A DNA stretch of 64,000 bases from Terricaulis silvestris (GCF_009792355.1 NZ_CP047045.1:682001-746000); one strand, 5' to 3'. Numbered from the stretch's first letter, positions 35,751 through 44,987 are shown. Numbers and translations are program-made. Notes: generated by a model not told the origin, from the sequence alone.

Positions 35751-36911
35751 TTAAGCCACAGCCTTCAACGCTTCCACAAAGCGCGGAATATCCGCTTCGC
35801 GCAGGCCAGCGACGTTGATCCGCGCCGAGTCTGTCATGTAGATGCCGTGCTCCTCGCGGAGCCGCCCGACTTGCGCTTCCGAGAGCGGCAGCGTCGAGAA
35901 CATGCCCTTTTGCCCCGCGATCAAATGCATCGGCAGCGAATTCACCCGCGCCTCGGCAAGCTTCGCGCGCGTGCGCTTCATGTGTCCTCGGATGGCGTCG
36001 AGTTCGTCGCGCCACGATTGCCGCAACGCTTCGTCGCCAAGCACTTCACGCACGATCGAAGCACCGTGGTCTGGCGGCATCGAGTAGTTCGCCCGCGCGA
36101 TCGCGGCGAGGTTGCTCATCACCGCCGGCCGCGCCTTCTCTGCCGACTTCACATAGAGCGCGCCAACCCGTTCGCGATAAATCCCGAACGTCTTCGCCTC
36201 GGACACCGCGATCACCGCCTCAGGTACACGCTCCAGGAACGCGCGAGCGCCCGCAACGTCCTCGTCAATGCCGTCGCCGAAGCCTTGGTAGGCGAGATCG
36301 AGGAAGGGGATAATGCCGCGTGCGTTCAGCGCATCCGCAAGCTCCAACCACTGATCCGCCGAGAAGTCCGCGCCCAGCGGATTGTGACACACCGCCTGCA
36401 AAATCACCGCATCACCGCGTTCCGCTTGCGTGATGCCGTCCATGAGTGCGTCCATATCGATACGCTGTTCGGCGACATCGAAGAACGGCGCATCGAGCGC
36501 CTTGAGTCGCGCTGCGCGCACGATCGCCGGATGGTTAGGCCAGCATGGTTGCGGCAGCACGATGCGCTTGGCGCCGCTCTCACGCAACAAATCGCACCCC
36601 AAACGCAACGCGCCGGTGCCGCCGACCGCCTGAATCGAAACGAAATCGCGCGCCATTTCACCAAAAGCCAGCTGGCCGACCAGCTTCAGAAAATCCACGT
36701 CGCCTTGCTGGCCGACATACGTTTTCGTCTTCTGCGTCGCCAGCAGCAGCGCCTCGGCATCCTTCACCGCTTGCATCACCGGCGTATTACCCCTCGCGTC
36801 CTTATAGACGCCGACGCCAAGGTCGATCTTGTCGCTCCGTGTGTCCTCGCGAAACATCTTGATGATCTTCAGCAGCGGATCAGGCGATTTGGGCGCGAGC
36901 GTTTTGATCAT
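35751..36911 (-). CDS. Aromatic/aspartate aminotransferase (class I)
   Basis: A 386-residue PLP enzyme of the aspartate/tyrosine aminotransferase group. Family features are KIDLGVGVYKDARGNTPVMQ at the N-terminus, AVCHNPLGADFSADQW, and the PLP lysine in VSEAKTFGIYRERVG. It would convert phenylalanine or tyrosine to the arylpyruvate with 2-oxoglutarate. ATG at 36911 overlaps the E2 stop (ATGA). Its place after E1 and E2 genes and next to paa suggests the phenylalanine branch; aspartate transamination is an alternative. Confidence 0.85.
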   Translation of the reverse strand: MIKTLAPKSPDPLLKIIKMFREDTRSDKIDLGVGVYKDARGNTPVMQAVKDAEALLLATQKTKTYVGQQGDVDFLKLVGQLAFGEMARDFVSIQAVGGTGALRLGCDLLRESGAKRIVLPQPCWPNHPAIVRAARLKALDAPFFDVAEQRIDMDALMDGITQAERGDAVILQAVCHNPLGADFSADQWLELADALNARGIIPFLDLAYQGFGDGIDEDVAGARAFLERVPEAVIAVSEAKTFGIYRERVGALYVKSAEKARPAVMSNLAAIARANYSMPPDHGASIVREVLGDEALRQSWRDELDAIRGHMKRTRAKLAEARVNSLPMHLIAGQKGMFSTLPLSEAQVGRLREEHGIYMTDSARINVAGLREADIPRFVEALKAVA

Positions 36912-38125
36912 TGTTCGTCTTCCAAAGGCCAGGTTTCGAGATTTTCGACAAAGCGCGTCAGCCACGCATTGGTCTGGTGACCATCGAGCACACGGTGATC
37001 GATGGTGAGCGATACGTACGCCATCGGCTTGATCACCATCGCGTCGGCGCCGCCGATCGTGCGGACGACAACGCGCTTCTCCAGTTTGCCGACGCCGAGG
37101 ATCGCCGATTGCGGCTGGTTGATGATGATCGGCGTTGCGACAAGCGAACCGGAAACGCCGTGATTGGAAATCGTGAACGTGCCGGCTTGCACGTCAGCCG
37201 GCTTCAACGCGTTTTTTCGCGCACGTTCCGCCAGATCCGTCAGCTTCGTCGCCGTTTCCTTGAGCGTCAGCGTCTGCGCGCGCTGGATCACCGGAACGAT
37301 CAACCCCTTATCGCCCAGCGCCACGCCCATGCCGATGTTCGCATCCTCGAACACTTCAAGGAAATCGTCGTGCCAGCGCGCGTTGACGTTCGGCGAAACC
37401 TTCATCGCCTCCGCCGCCGCCCGCACAATGTACGCGGAGTAGGTCAGCTGCGCGCCGCTCCTGGCGTACGCATCCTTGTGCTTTGTACGATGCGCCGCGA
37501 TCGCGGAGAAATCCGCCTCGAACACCGCCGTCACATGCGGCGCGGTCGCGACAGAGCGCGACATGTGTTCGGCGATCGAGCGTCGCATGGCGTCGTGTGG
37601 AACGCGCCCGCCAACGATAGCGGCTGGCGCTGGTTTCGCCGCAGGCATTGCCTTGCCGCGAGCAACGAAGTCTTCGACATCCTTGTGCGTGATACGCCCA
37701 TCGCGCCCCGTGCCGTTGACATCGGCAGCATCAAGTTTGTGATCCGACAGCAAACGCTTCACCAGTGGAGAGAGCCGCGCTTCTCTCTCGCCTTCGGACG
37801 GCCGGCTTCCGGCCGGCCACTTCGCTTCAACCGATTGAGTGTTTGCAGGCGTGCCGGCTGGAAGCCGGCGGTCCGCAGCTGCAACGCGGAGCGTAAGCAC
37901 ACCCAACGTTGCCCCCGGCGCCGCCTCTTCACCTTCATTCAGCGCGATCGACGCCAGCACGCCATCCGCCGGCGCCGGCACTTCCACCGCGACCTTATCC
38001 GTCTCAAGTTCAACGATCGGCTCATCGCGCTTCACCGCGTCGCCAACGCGCTTCAGCCACACGCGCACAACTGACTTCGAGCCTTCCTGCTCCAGCGGCA
38101 TCACGATGTTGGCGGTGTCGCTCAT
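36908..38125 (-). CDS. 2-oxoacid dehydrogenase E2 component
   Basis: A 405-residue dihydrolipoamide acyltransferase: one lipoyl domain at 1-78 with Lys44 in ELETDKVAVEVP, a linker, a peripheral subunit-binding domain around 120-160 (LSPLVKRLLSDHKLDAADV), and the catalytic domain ending with LTIDHRVLDGHQT, the histidine-aspartate motif. It transfers an acyl group from E1 to CoA. The start is directly adjacent to the E1 stop. It is neither clearly OdhB nor PdhC; a branched-chain or arylpyruvate complex fits the context. No E3 gene is nearby. Confidence 0.88.
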   Translation of the reverse strand: MSDTANIVMPLEQEGSKSVVRVWLKRVGDAVKRDEPIVELETDKVAVEVPAPADGVLASIALNEGEEAAPGATLGVLTLRVAAADRRLPAGTPANTQSVEAKWPAGSRPSEGEREARLSPLVKRLLSDHKLDAADVNGTGRDGRITHKDVEDFVARGKAMPAAKPAPAAIVGGRVPHDAMRRSIAEHMSRSVATAPHVTAVFEADFSAIAAHRTKHKDAYARSGAQLTYSAYIVRAAAEAMKVSPNVNARWHDDFLEVFEDANIGMGVALGDKGLIVPVIQRAQTLTLKETATKLTDLAERARKNALKPADVQAGTFTISNHGVSGSLVATPIIINQPQSAILGVGKLEKRVVVRTIGGADAMVIKPMAYVSLTIDHRVLDGHQTNAWLTRFVENLETWPLEDEQ

Positions 38126-40204
38126 TCAGAAGCCCACCAGCTCAGTGATCTTCGCCGCAATCCGTTCAGCCGACGGCAGCGCCCACTCCATTAGTTTGGG
38201 ATGGTGCGGCGAGGGGATGTCCGGCATCGTCATCCGCACCACCGGCGCATCAAGGTCGAGGAAAGCCTGATCCGCCACCACCGCCGCGATCTCGGCGCCG
38301 AAACCGCCGGTGCCGATATCTTCATGCACGATGAAGCAGCGATGCGTGCGCCGCACGGAGGCGAGCACCGCTTCGCTATCCCACGGCGCCAGCGTCCGCA
38401 GATCAATGATATCAGCGCTAACCTCCGCCTTGTCCGCCGCCGCCTCGCACCGCTCCACCATCGCGCCCCACGCGACAACGGTAATGTCGCCACCTTCGCG
38501 CACGCGTTTAGCCACGCCAAACGGCAGCGCAAAATCATCGCCCGGATAAGGCCGTCGCGCGCTCGCGGCGTCGAGCATATTGCGATGCTCGAGAAACATC
38601 ACCGGATCGTTGCCGCGCAACGCCGTACGCAGCAAACCCACCGCATCCTCAGCGTTGGAAGGGCAGACCACGCGCCACCCGGGCGAATGCACGAACTGCA
38701 CTTCGTTGGTCTGCGAGTGCCACGGGTCGCCGCACTTGAAGAAGCCGACCGGCATCCGCACCACCATCGGCGCCGCAAACCTATTCGCCGTCCGCCACCG
38801 CATCGTGCCGCAATCGTTGATCTGCTCGCACGCTGGGTCGGCGTACTTCCGAAACTGAATTTCAGGCACGGGCATCAGCCCCGCGATCGCCATGCCGACA
38901 GCGCGGCCGATAATGCCTTCCTCTGAAAGCGACGTATCGAACACGCGTTCAACGCCGTACTTCTCTTGCAAGCCCAGCGTCACGCCATGCACGCCGCCTT
39001 TCGGCCCGACGTCTTCGCCGAACACCAGAACGCGCGGATTGACCGCGAGTTCGTGATCCAGCGTCCGACGGATCGCCGTGATCATGTTGATGCGCGCGCC
39101 TTCGGGCTTGGCGTCATCGCTTGAGCGTGGCGCGTCGTAGCCTGTATTCCAAAGCCCGCCTTCATCCTGCAATGCGCCATCTTCGCTGAACACGAAGCGC
39201 GTCACCTGCGAAGGCTCGCTCACTGGCCGCTGATCCGCGATCTTCGCGGCGCGCTCGACAAGCTCCTTCGCGTTCGCCTCAAGCGCGTCCCATTCCTTCG
39301 CATCGATCAGCGATGGCACGACATGCGCCTTCAGCTTCGGCAACGGATCGCGCGCCCACTCGGCGTCCACCGTCTCTTTCGACTTGTACGCTTGCGTGTC
39401 TTGAAACGAGTGTCCCTGCAGCCGCGGCACCGCGAGACGCAGTAGGGTAGGGCCCAACCCAGCGCGCACATGGCCAACCGCTTCCGAAATTAGCTCGGCG
39501 GCAGCTACCGGATCCGTGCCGTCGCCATCGAGCACCTTGAGCCCAGAAAAGCTCGCCAGATTCTTTGCGATGTTTTCGCCCGGCGTTTGCAGCCATCCCG
39601 GTGTCGAGATGCCGAAGCCGTTGTCTTCGATGTAGAACAGCATCGGTAACTTCAGCGTCGTCGCCATCGTCAGCGCTGACCAGAACCCGTTCGTCGCCAC
39701 CGACGCATCGCCACCGAGCACGACCCCCATCGCGCCGTCATAGGAGTGATCGCCCAGCACGCTCTTGCAATACTCGATCGCCTGCGCGTAGCCGGCGGTC
39801 GGCGTGTACTGCGCGCCGACTCCACCGCACATCGGCAACGCGGACGCGCCCGACGCATTCGGGTAGTTGAACACGACCCCGATATCGCGCCCGTCGCTAT
39901 AACCGCCAGCGCGGCCCATCGCCGAGCCCAGCGCGTCTTCCAGCTTCACGCCGAGCGACAACAGGATCGGCCGCGAGCGGTAGTAACCGCAGATCGCGTC
40001 TTTCAGGTGCGTCAAGTGCAATCCCAGCAGCACTTGCGCCATGTCGTGACCGCGCGCGCTGAACTGGTAGAAAATCTTCTTGCCCGGAACGAGGTGCTGC
40101 TCCTCGATCGCGTCCATCGCCCGCGAGCACTGCACCAACTCGACGACGCGCTTCCAATCGGTGTCGACCTGAGTTTTCGGGGCAGGCTTCGGCTTGGAGC
40201 TCAT
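38126..40204 (-). CDS. Fused E1 alpha-beta 2-oxoacid dehydrogenase
   Basis: A 692-residue thiamine diphosphate enzyme carrying both halves of a branched-chain-type E1 in one chain. The alpha half has ARGHDMAQVLLGL and the TPP motif GDASVATNGFW followed by FYIEDNGFG. The beta half starts near ARINMITAIRRTLDHEL and includes VFGEDVGPKGGVHGVT and IIDLRTLAPWD. It decarboxylates a 2-oxo acid and acylates E2. ATG at 40204 is used; ATG at 40225 is possible and neither has a clear ribosome site. Context with an aromatic aminotransferase and paa genes suggests phenylpyruvate as substrate. Confidence 0.85.
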   Translation of the reverse strand: MSSKPKPAPKTQVDTDWKRVVELVQCSRAMDAIEEQHLVPGKKIFYQFSARGHDMAQVLLGLHLTHLKDAICGYYRSRPILLSLGVKLEDALGSAMGRAGGYSDGRDIGVVFNYPNASGASALPMCGGVGAQYTPTAGYAQAIEYCKSVLGDHSYDGAMGVVLGGDASVATNGFWSALTMATTLKLPMLFYIEDNGFGISTPGWLQTPGENIAKNLASFSGLKVLDGDGTDPVAAAELISEAVGHVRAGLGPTLLRLAVPRLQGHSFQDTQAYKSKETVDAEWARDPLPKLKAHVVPSLIDAKEWDALEANAKELVERAAKIADQRPVSEPSQVTRFVFSEDGALQDEGGLWNTGYDAPRSSDDAKPEGARINMITAIRRTLDHELAVNPRVLVFGEDVGPKGGVHGVTLGLQEKYGVERVFDTSLSEEGIIGRAVGMAIAGLMPVPEIQFRKYADPACEQINDCGTMRWRTANRFAAPMVVRMPVGFFKCGDPWHSQTNEVQFVHSPGWRVVCPSNAEDAVGLLRTALRGNDPVMFLEHRNMLDAASARRPYPGDDFALPFGVAKRVREGGDITVVAWGAMVERCEAAADKAEVSADIIDLRTLAPWDSEAVLASVRRTHRCFIVHEDIGTGGFGAEIAAVVADQAFLDLDAPVVRMTMPDIPSPHHPKLMEWALPSAERIAAKITELVGF

Positions 40205-40303
40205 GGACCGGGACAATACTGTCATTTCAACGCAATTGCCGTGCATTCTAGGCGTCGACCGGCTATTATCCGCACAAATGATGCATAACTGGCCCAAAAT
40301 TGC
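40205..40303. promoter_or_regulatory. Divergent promoter region, E1 operon and Lrp regulator
   Basis: 99 bases separate the E1 start from the Lrp gene. AATTGC occurs twice in the same orientation (in CAATTGCCGTGCAT and AAATTGCATG) and TGCAT three times, AT-richer than its surroundings, which suits an Lrp-type site. No exact operator can be delimited. Confidence 0.4.
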
Positions 40304-40786
40304 ATGAAAACAGACAAAATCGAGCTGAATCAAGCTGATCGGCGGCTACTGTTTGCGATTCAGCGCGACGCCTCCGTGTCGCAAGCCGACCTGGCGGAAA
40401 AGTCGGGCATTTCGGCGAGCCAAGTTTCACGCCGTCTCGCCCAATTAAAAGAAGACGGCGTCCTAAAGGGCATTGTCGGCGTGCTGGAGCCAGAGCGCGC
40501 GGGCCTCACCTGTTCGGCGATCATCCGCGTGCGCCTGCGCGATCACGCCGCCGCCAACGTGAAGCAGTTCCGTGATCTCGTCGCGCGCATGAACGAAGTT
40601 ACGCTCTGCGTGATGACGACGGGCGAGACGGATTACCTCATGAAGATCGTCGCGCGCGACTTGCCGCACTTTCAGGAAATCGTGCAGTCCAAATTGCTGC
40701 GCTGCGCCGCTATCGCACACATGGAAAGCTCGATTGTGCTGGAGCACTTGAAGGACACAACGGCGTTGCCGCTCGACGAAGCCTAA
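40304..40786 (+). CDS. Lrp/AsnC-family regulator of the 2-oxoacid dehydrogenase operon
   Basis: A 160-residue regulator with HTH at about 10-55 (ADLAEKSGISASQVSRRLAQL) and a RAM domain (VTLCVMTTGETDYLMKIVARD). It is divergent from the E1-E2-aminotransferase operon, the same arrangement as BkdR, the Lrp-type activator of branched-chain oxoacid dehydrogenase in Pseudomonas. The ligand may be an amino acid such as phenylalanine or a branched-chain one; this is inference. The end overlaps the EAL-protein gene by 4 bases tail to tail. Confidence 0.87.
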   Translation: MKTDKIELNQADRRLLFAIQRDASVSQADLAEKSGISASQVSRRLAQLKEDGVLKGIVGVLEPERAGLTCSAIIRVRLRDHAAANVKQFRDLVARMNEVTLCVMTTGETDYLMKIVARDLPHFQEIVQSKLLRCAAIAHMESSIVLEHLKDTTALPLDEA

Positions 40787-43143
40787 GCTGTCCTGTTCGT
40801 ATCCGTGGCCTGAACCGGCGCAACGTGCGCGCTGCTCGCAGCGGTTTGCTGATAGAAGCGTAGGCGCTTTTCGTCCGCGAGCAATGTCATCAATTCATCC
40901 AGCGGAGCTGGCCGCGACACCAAATAGCCCTGCGCCAGATTGCAGCGCATCGTGGCGAGCAGCGCGAACGCCGCCGGCGTCTCCACGCCCTCAGCCGTTA
41001 CATCCATGCCCAGGCCATGCGCCAAGTCGATTGTCGAGCGAACCAAGAGCGCGTCGCGTTGGCTCGTCGTGATGTTTTGCACGAACATCTTGTCGATCTT
41101 CAGCTCATGCGCCGGCAATTGCTTGAGATAGGCGAGGGAGGAGAGCCCCGAGCCGTAATCGTCGATCGCAACGCGAATGCCATTGGCCGCGAATAGCTCG
41201 ATGTTTTCGAGCGCGACCTTCGGGTTATCGATCACCGCTGTTTCCGTGATCTCGAAGCAGATCGTGTGCGGCGCCTGGCGCACGCGCTGAATGGCGCTTT
41301 GCGCGAAGTCGGTATCGCTCAAAAGTCGCGCTGAAATGTTGATCGCCAGCGTCAATTTGAAACCCGCCGCACTGAGCCGCTGCTGATCCTCAACAGCGCG
41401 CTGCAAAACCCAATCGGTAAGCGCGCGCACGTGACCGGTTTCTTCCGCCATCGGCACGAACAGATCCGGCGGGATCATGCCGCGGCTCGGATGGCGCCAG
41501 CGCACTAGACTTTCAGCGCTATCGATGCGGCCGGTGCGGTAATTGTACTTGGGCTGGTGCACAAGATGGATGTCGCCATCCTCCAGCGCACGCCGCATTT
41601 CACCCATCAGCGAAAGGTTGCGCGCCGGATCGCCATACGCGGCCGGATCGAACACGCCGACCTTTTGCAACGAAGCACGCGCCTGATCCAGCGCGATGCT
41701 GGCGCGTTCGATCATCGAGGCGGGGCTCTCACCCTTTGCGCGTGGTTGCGCCACGCCGACGGTGACGTTGATGTCGACGACCTGGCCTTCGAGCGACAGC
41801 GACTCTTCAAGGTTCGCCACCAGCGCGGCCGCGCGTTTGCGTGCATCGGCTTCGTCATTGGCCAGGAACGCGACGCCCAGCATGTCACTCGACAAGCGCC
41901 CAAGCGGCGCGTTGGGCACCAGGCGAGCGAGCCGCGATCCCAGCGTGCGCATCAAAGCGCCGATCAACGAATAGCCGATGGCGCCGCGAACGTGCGCGAA
42001 GCGGTCGACACCAATCGCCGCCAAATAAAGCCGTTCCGGCTGCGCGACCGCCAGTTTGCGCTCCAGCGCCAGCCTGTTCGGCAACCGCGTTTCGCCGTCA
42101 TGGTAGGCCAGCTGTGTGATCTTGCGTTCGCGTTCGCGGATCGCCTCACTCATCGCGTTGAAGCTCGCGGCGACACGCGAAAGCTCGTCCTTGGTGCGCA
42201 CCACGATGCTCTCGTAGACGCCCTGCTGCATTTTCTTCGCCGCGGTTTCGAGCGTCGATAGCGGTTGCGTGATGCTGCGCGCCAGGAACCACGATCCAGC
42301 GATCAACAGCGCGAGGCCCGCAAGTCCGATCGCCAATAGCGTATTGAACAACGCGCCGTACGGTGAAAGCGCCCTGGAAAGGGGATAGCGCAACAGCAGT
42401 ACGCTTCGTGTGCCGTCAAGCGAAGGCAGCGGGCGCACGAGTGCGAGCGCGGCGCCGCTGGACGTTTCAAGTTCGGCCGCCACGATTGATGTCGAAGCCG
42501 TTGCTTGGTCGATAAACGCCACGGTCTCCGCGGTCGCGAGATCGTCGCCATCCGTCCAGCCGGCGCTGGTCTTGAAAAACGTCGTTGCACGCACGGGCGT
42601 TGACGATAATTGCTCGAGCCCAGTCAACTCTCCCCGGTCAAGCCGTGCGCCGAGCACGACCCAGCCCTGCGCCATTGGCAGCGGCGCCGTTGTCGTCTGA
42701 TAGAGATCGTCGCCAGACAAAAACACGCCTTGCGGCGTCTGCTCGCGCCCGAGCGCCACCTGCAGACCGGGTGTCACGGAGGCGTTGGGCCCGCCGTGTT
42801 CGCCCACGATCAAGCCTTCGCGCGTGACCAGAAACGCGATGTCAGCCCCCGCCGCTTCACGCAGCGCGCTCAGGCGCGCTTCGATCTGGCGATCGTCGCG
42901 CGCGGCGGCGGCGGCTTGGAAGATTGGCGAACCGGCTGTTTGAAACGCGCTGTCTTGCAGGTGATCGAAACGAAGCGCCCAAGTGCGGTCAAACACAGCC
43001 CCGATGCTGGCTAGTTGTGCGCGCGCAATCCGCTGCGTGTTGCCTTCAATAACGACGTAGGCGGTGGCGCCGATGAGCAGAAGCGTCGCGCAGAACAACG
43101 CCGCGTACAAAACCGTCAGCTTGACCCGCAGGTGCTTGAACAT
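40783..43143 (-). CDS. Membrane c-di-GMP phosphodiesterase with degenerate GGDEF and EAL
   Basis: A 786-residue protein. Transmembrane helices at about 10-31 and 268-288 bracket a large extracytoplasmic sensor; HAMP follows at about 289-340. The GGDEF domain is degenerate: RLSSD replaces GGDEF. The EAL domain keeps the catalytic set: ESLVRW in the EAL position, NISARLL, FEITETAV, IDDYGSGLSSL, KIDKMFV and AEGVET. It should therefore break down c-di-GMP with GGDEF at most a GTP-sensing module. It is a single-gene unit next to the copper chaperone. Confidence 0.87.
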   Translation of the reverse strand: MFKHLRVKLTVLYAALFCATLLLIGATAYVVIEGNTQRIARAQLASIGAVFDRTWALRFDHLQDSAFQTAGSPIFQAAAAARDDRQIEARLSALREAAGADIAFLVTREGLIVGEHGGPNASVTPGLQVALGREQTPQGVFLSGDDLYQTTTAPLPMAQGWVVLGARLDRGELTGLEQLSSTPVRATTFFKTSAGWTDGDDLATAETVAFIDQATASTSIVAAELETSSGAALALVRPLPSLDGTRSVLLLRYPLSRALSPYGALFNTLLAIGLAGLALLIAGSWFLARSITQPLSTLETAAKKMQQGVYESIVVRTKDELSRVAASFNAMSEAIRERERKITQLAYHDGETRLPNRLALERKLAVAQPERLYLAAIGVDRFAHVRGAIGYSLIGALMRTLGSRLARLVPNAPLGRLSSDMLGVAFLANDEADARKRAAALVANLEESLSLEGQVVDINVTVGVAQPRAKGESPASMIERASIALDQARASLQKVGVFDPAAYGDPARNLSLMGEMRRALEDGDIHLVHQPKYNYRTGRIDSAESLVRWRHPSRGMIPPDLFVPMAEETGHVRALTDWVLQRAVEDQQRLSAAGFKLTLAINISARLLSDTDFAQSAIQRVRQAPHTICFEITETAVIDNPKVALENIELFAANGIRVAIDDYGSGLSSLAYLKQLPAHELKIDKMFVQNITTSQRDALLVRSTIDLAHGLGMDVTAEGVETPAAFALLATMRCNLAQGYLVSRPAPLDELMTLLADEKRLRFYQQTAASSAHVAPVQATDTNRTA

Positions 43144-43247
43144 CGCCTAGCCGCGTCTGTTCGGGTGCGAAACGCGGGGCGCGAGTCGATGCATGCGTCT
43201 TGTGTAGCGCACGCTCTTGAAGTCAGCGTTAACTTTAGGACAGCGGC

Positions 43248-43727
43248 CTAGTGCTGACCGTGCGTAGCGCCCGCTCGTACCGGCAGCGCAATATCCATGA
43301 CGCCGGCATGTTCGAACGTCAGCTGCACCGGAATCTCTTCGCCGGCCGCGAAGGGTTGCGTGACGCCGAAAAACATCAAGTGGCGTCCGCCCGGCGCGAG
43401 TTCGATGCGCTCGCCCGGCCCGATCGGCAGCGCCGCTATCGAGCGCATCTGCATCACGGCGCCGTCCATCGTCATCTCATGGATTTCAACCCTCGCCGCA
43501 CGCGCGCTCGAAGCAGAAACGAGTTGATCGGCGCTGTCGCCGTCATTGGCGATGGTGAGATAGCCGGCCGAGACATCAACGCCACCCAGAGTCGGCGATG
43601 CCCAAGTGTCGAGCACTTGCAGGCGCATCGATGAGATCTGTTCGGTCGTGGCCTCTTCCGCGGGCTGTTGCGGAGCGCCGCATGCCGCGGCCATGGAGAC
43701 GATCAGAACACAAAAAAAGGCTCTCAT
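43248..43727 (-). CDS. Periplasmic copper chaperone PCu(A)C, lipoprotein
   Basis: A 159-residue lipoprotein (signal with AAAC, Cys16). The copper-binding H/M motif is visible in EIHEMTMDGAVMQM and GGRHLMF with the usual spacing. PCu(A)C delivers Cu(I) to the CuA or CuB site of cytochrome oxidase. No SenC/Sco or oxidase gene adjoins it in this window. It is a single gene between the EAL protein and the entericidin gene, with two hairpins upstream. Confidence 0.88.
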   Translation of the reverse strand: MRAFFCVLIVSMAAACGAPQQPAEEATTEQISSMRLQVLDTWASPTLGGVDVSAGYLTIANDGDSADQLVSASSARAARVEIHEMTMDGAVMQMRSIAALPIGPGERIELAPGGRHLMFFGVTQPFAAGEEIPVQLTFEHAGVMDIALPVRAGATHGQH

Positions 43728-43752
43728 GACCGAGAGCCTTGGCGTGCCTTTA

Positions 43753-43813
43753 CGGCATTGTCATCCGGCGCAATGCCGCACCCAGCGCGCGCCCCGCGCG
43801 TAGTGCGCGGGGC
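43753..43813. terminator. Two hairpins downstream of the entericidin gene
   Basis: CGGCATTG/CAATGCCG (43753-43760 with 43771-43778) and GCCCCGCGC/GCGCGGGGC (43791-43799 with 43805-43813, 5-base loop). They lie between the entericidin stop and the copper chaperone start and could end entericidin transcription. Neither is followed by a T-run on the minus strand. Confidence 0.5.
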
Positions 43814-43828
43814 CGCGGGTAACGCCGG

Positions 43829-43999
43829 TTACGGCGTGTTCGGATTGCCGTCGTTTGCGTCTTCAGCGGCTTCATCAACGGCTTCGCCGGCTTGTTGGAC
43901 ATCTTCGCCAACGCCTTCGACCGTGTTGCAAGCGCCGAGCGAGATAGCGCCGATAATGGCGGCCATCGCGACGAGCGGGGACGTGATCTTACGGGACAT
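43829..43999 (-). CDS. Entericidin-like small lipoprotein
   Basis: A 56-residue lipoprotein (lipobox LGAC, Cys24) with the entericidin pattern CNTVEGVGEDVQQAGEAVDE after the cysteine. Entericidin EcnA/B proteins are small envelope lipoproteins linked to stress and cell death. A consensus EcfG promoter at 44050-44074 reads toward it, in line with membership of the general stress regulon. It follows phyR in the same direction but has its own promoter. Confidence 0.85.
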   Translation of the reverse strand: MSRKITSPLVAMAAIIGAISLGACNTVEGVGEDVQQAGEAVDEAAEDANDGNPNTP

Positions 44000-44049
44000 A
44001 TGCGACTCCATGGTGTGCGCCGCGCCGCCCAAGCGGCGCGCGTTACAAC

Positions 44050-44074
44050 AACGTCGCGCCGCCTGCACTGTTCC
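44050..44074 (-). promoter_or_regulatory. EcfG-type promoter of the entericidin gene
   Basis: Minus-strand GGAAC (44074-44070), 16-base spacer, CGTT (44053-44050). Exact consensus, 51 bases before the entericidin start. It overlaps nothing but the spacer after phyR. Confidence 0.75.
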
Positions 44075-44081
44075 GTATTCG

Positions 44082-44870
44082 TTAATTCAAGGAACCTGTG
44101 CTTTCGAAGAAAAGCGCCTGGCTCACGGCCGCGCGCACCATGTCAGGCGAATACGGCTTCGTGATCAGGAACGTTGGCTCCGGCCGTTCGCCGGTGAGCA
44201 AACGGTCGGGGAAGGCCGTGATGAAAATCACCGGCACTTCGAACGATGCGAGAATTTCCTTCACCGCATCGATGCCTGACGATCCGTCTGCCAATTGAAT
44301 GTCGGCCAACACCAGATCCGGACGCTCGCGTTTCGCCGCCGCCACCGCCGCGGACGCCGTCGCTTCCACCGCGCAGACATCGTGTCCGGCGCCGGTCACC
44401 AGATCGCTGAGATCCATCGCGATCACCGCTTCGTCTTCAATAATCAGAATCCGCGCCTTGGTTTGGCGATCGAGTTCTTCCAGCGCTTCATCAATGAGCG
44501 CGTTCACCTCTTCCGGCGAACGGCCAAGAATTTCTCCAGTCTCTTGCACCGTGAAACTCTCCAACGTCGTGAGCAGCAAGGCTTGGCGCGTCAGCGGAGA
44601 CAACGCACGCAGACGCTCCTGCGCCTTCTTCGCGCCGCGCGCGGTCTCGTCGGCCTCGACTTCGACGTTGCCGCTCTCCCAGATGCGGTGAAACACTTGG
44701 TAGAGACCCGCGCGCGGGTCGAGGTTTCGCGGAAACTCCTCCGGACGGGCCACAATCGCCTCCAGAGCGGCGGCCACAAATGCGTCACCGCTGGGCTGCG
44801 CGCCGGTCAAAGCGCGCGCGTACCGGCGCAGCAACGGCAGATGGGGCGCAATTTCCCTAGCCAGAGACAT
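44082..44870 (-). CDS. phyR: General stress response anti-anti-sigma factor PhyR
   Basis: A 262-residue response regulator with an N-terminal EcfG-sigma-like domain (about 1-135) and a C-terminal receiver (about 140-258). The phosphorylation site is Asp190 in LVLADIQLADG, and TKPYSP near the end is the FATGUY-type motif. On phosphorylation PhyR sequesters NepR and frees EcfG. ATG at 44870 has AAAGGATC as ribosome site. It is divergent from nepR-ecfG, with an EcfG-type promoter of its own. Confidence 0.95.
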   Translation of the reverse strand: MSLAREIAPHLPLLRRYARALTGAQPSGDAFVAAALEAIVARPEEFPRNLDPRAGLYQVFHRIWESGNVEVEADETARGAKKAQERLRALSPLTRQALLLTTLESFTVQETGEILGRSPEEVNALIDEALEELDRQTKARILIIEDEAVIAMDLSDLVTGAGHDVCAVEATASAAVAAAKRERPDLVLADIQLADGSSGIDAVKEILASFEVPVIFITAFPDRLLTGERPEPTFLITKPYSPDMVRAAVSQALFFESTGSLN

Positions 44871-44954
44871 ATACGATCCTTTGTTTTCGTTGGATTTTTG
44901 TGGTTCAGGTGGCTGAAGGCTCATTGTACTCTCCCATCCCAGCGAGCCAAGACA

Positions 44955-44979
44955 AACGCGGTCGCCTGAAAAAAGTTCC
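44955..44979 (-). promoter_or_regulatory. EcfG-type promoter of phyR
   Basis: Minus-strand GGAAC (44979-44975), 16-base spacer, CGTT (44958-44955). It reads toward phyR and is arranged nearly back to back with the nepR promoter, the -35 elements 8 bases apart. Confidence 0.78.
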
Positions 44980-44987
44980 TGAACGCC

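Noticed and set aside
36908-40204. Pyruvate or 2-oxoglutarate dehydrogenase genes
   Set aside because: The fused alpha-beta E1 and the neighbouring Lrp and aminotransferase genes fit a branched-chain or arylpyruvate type better than housekeeping Pdh or Odh complexes.
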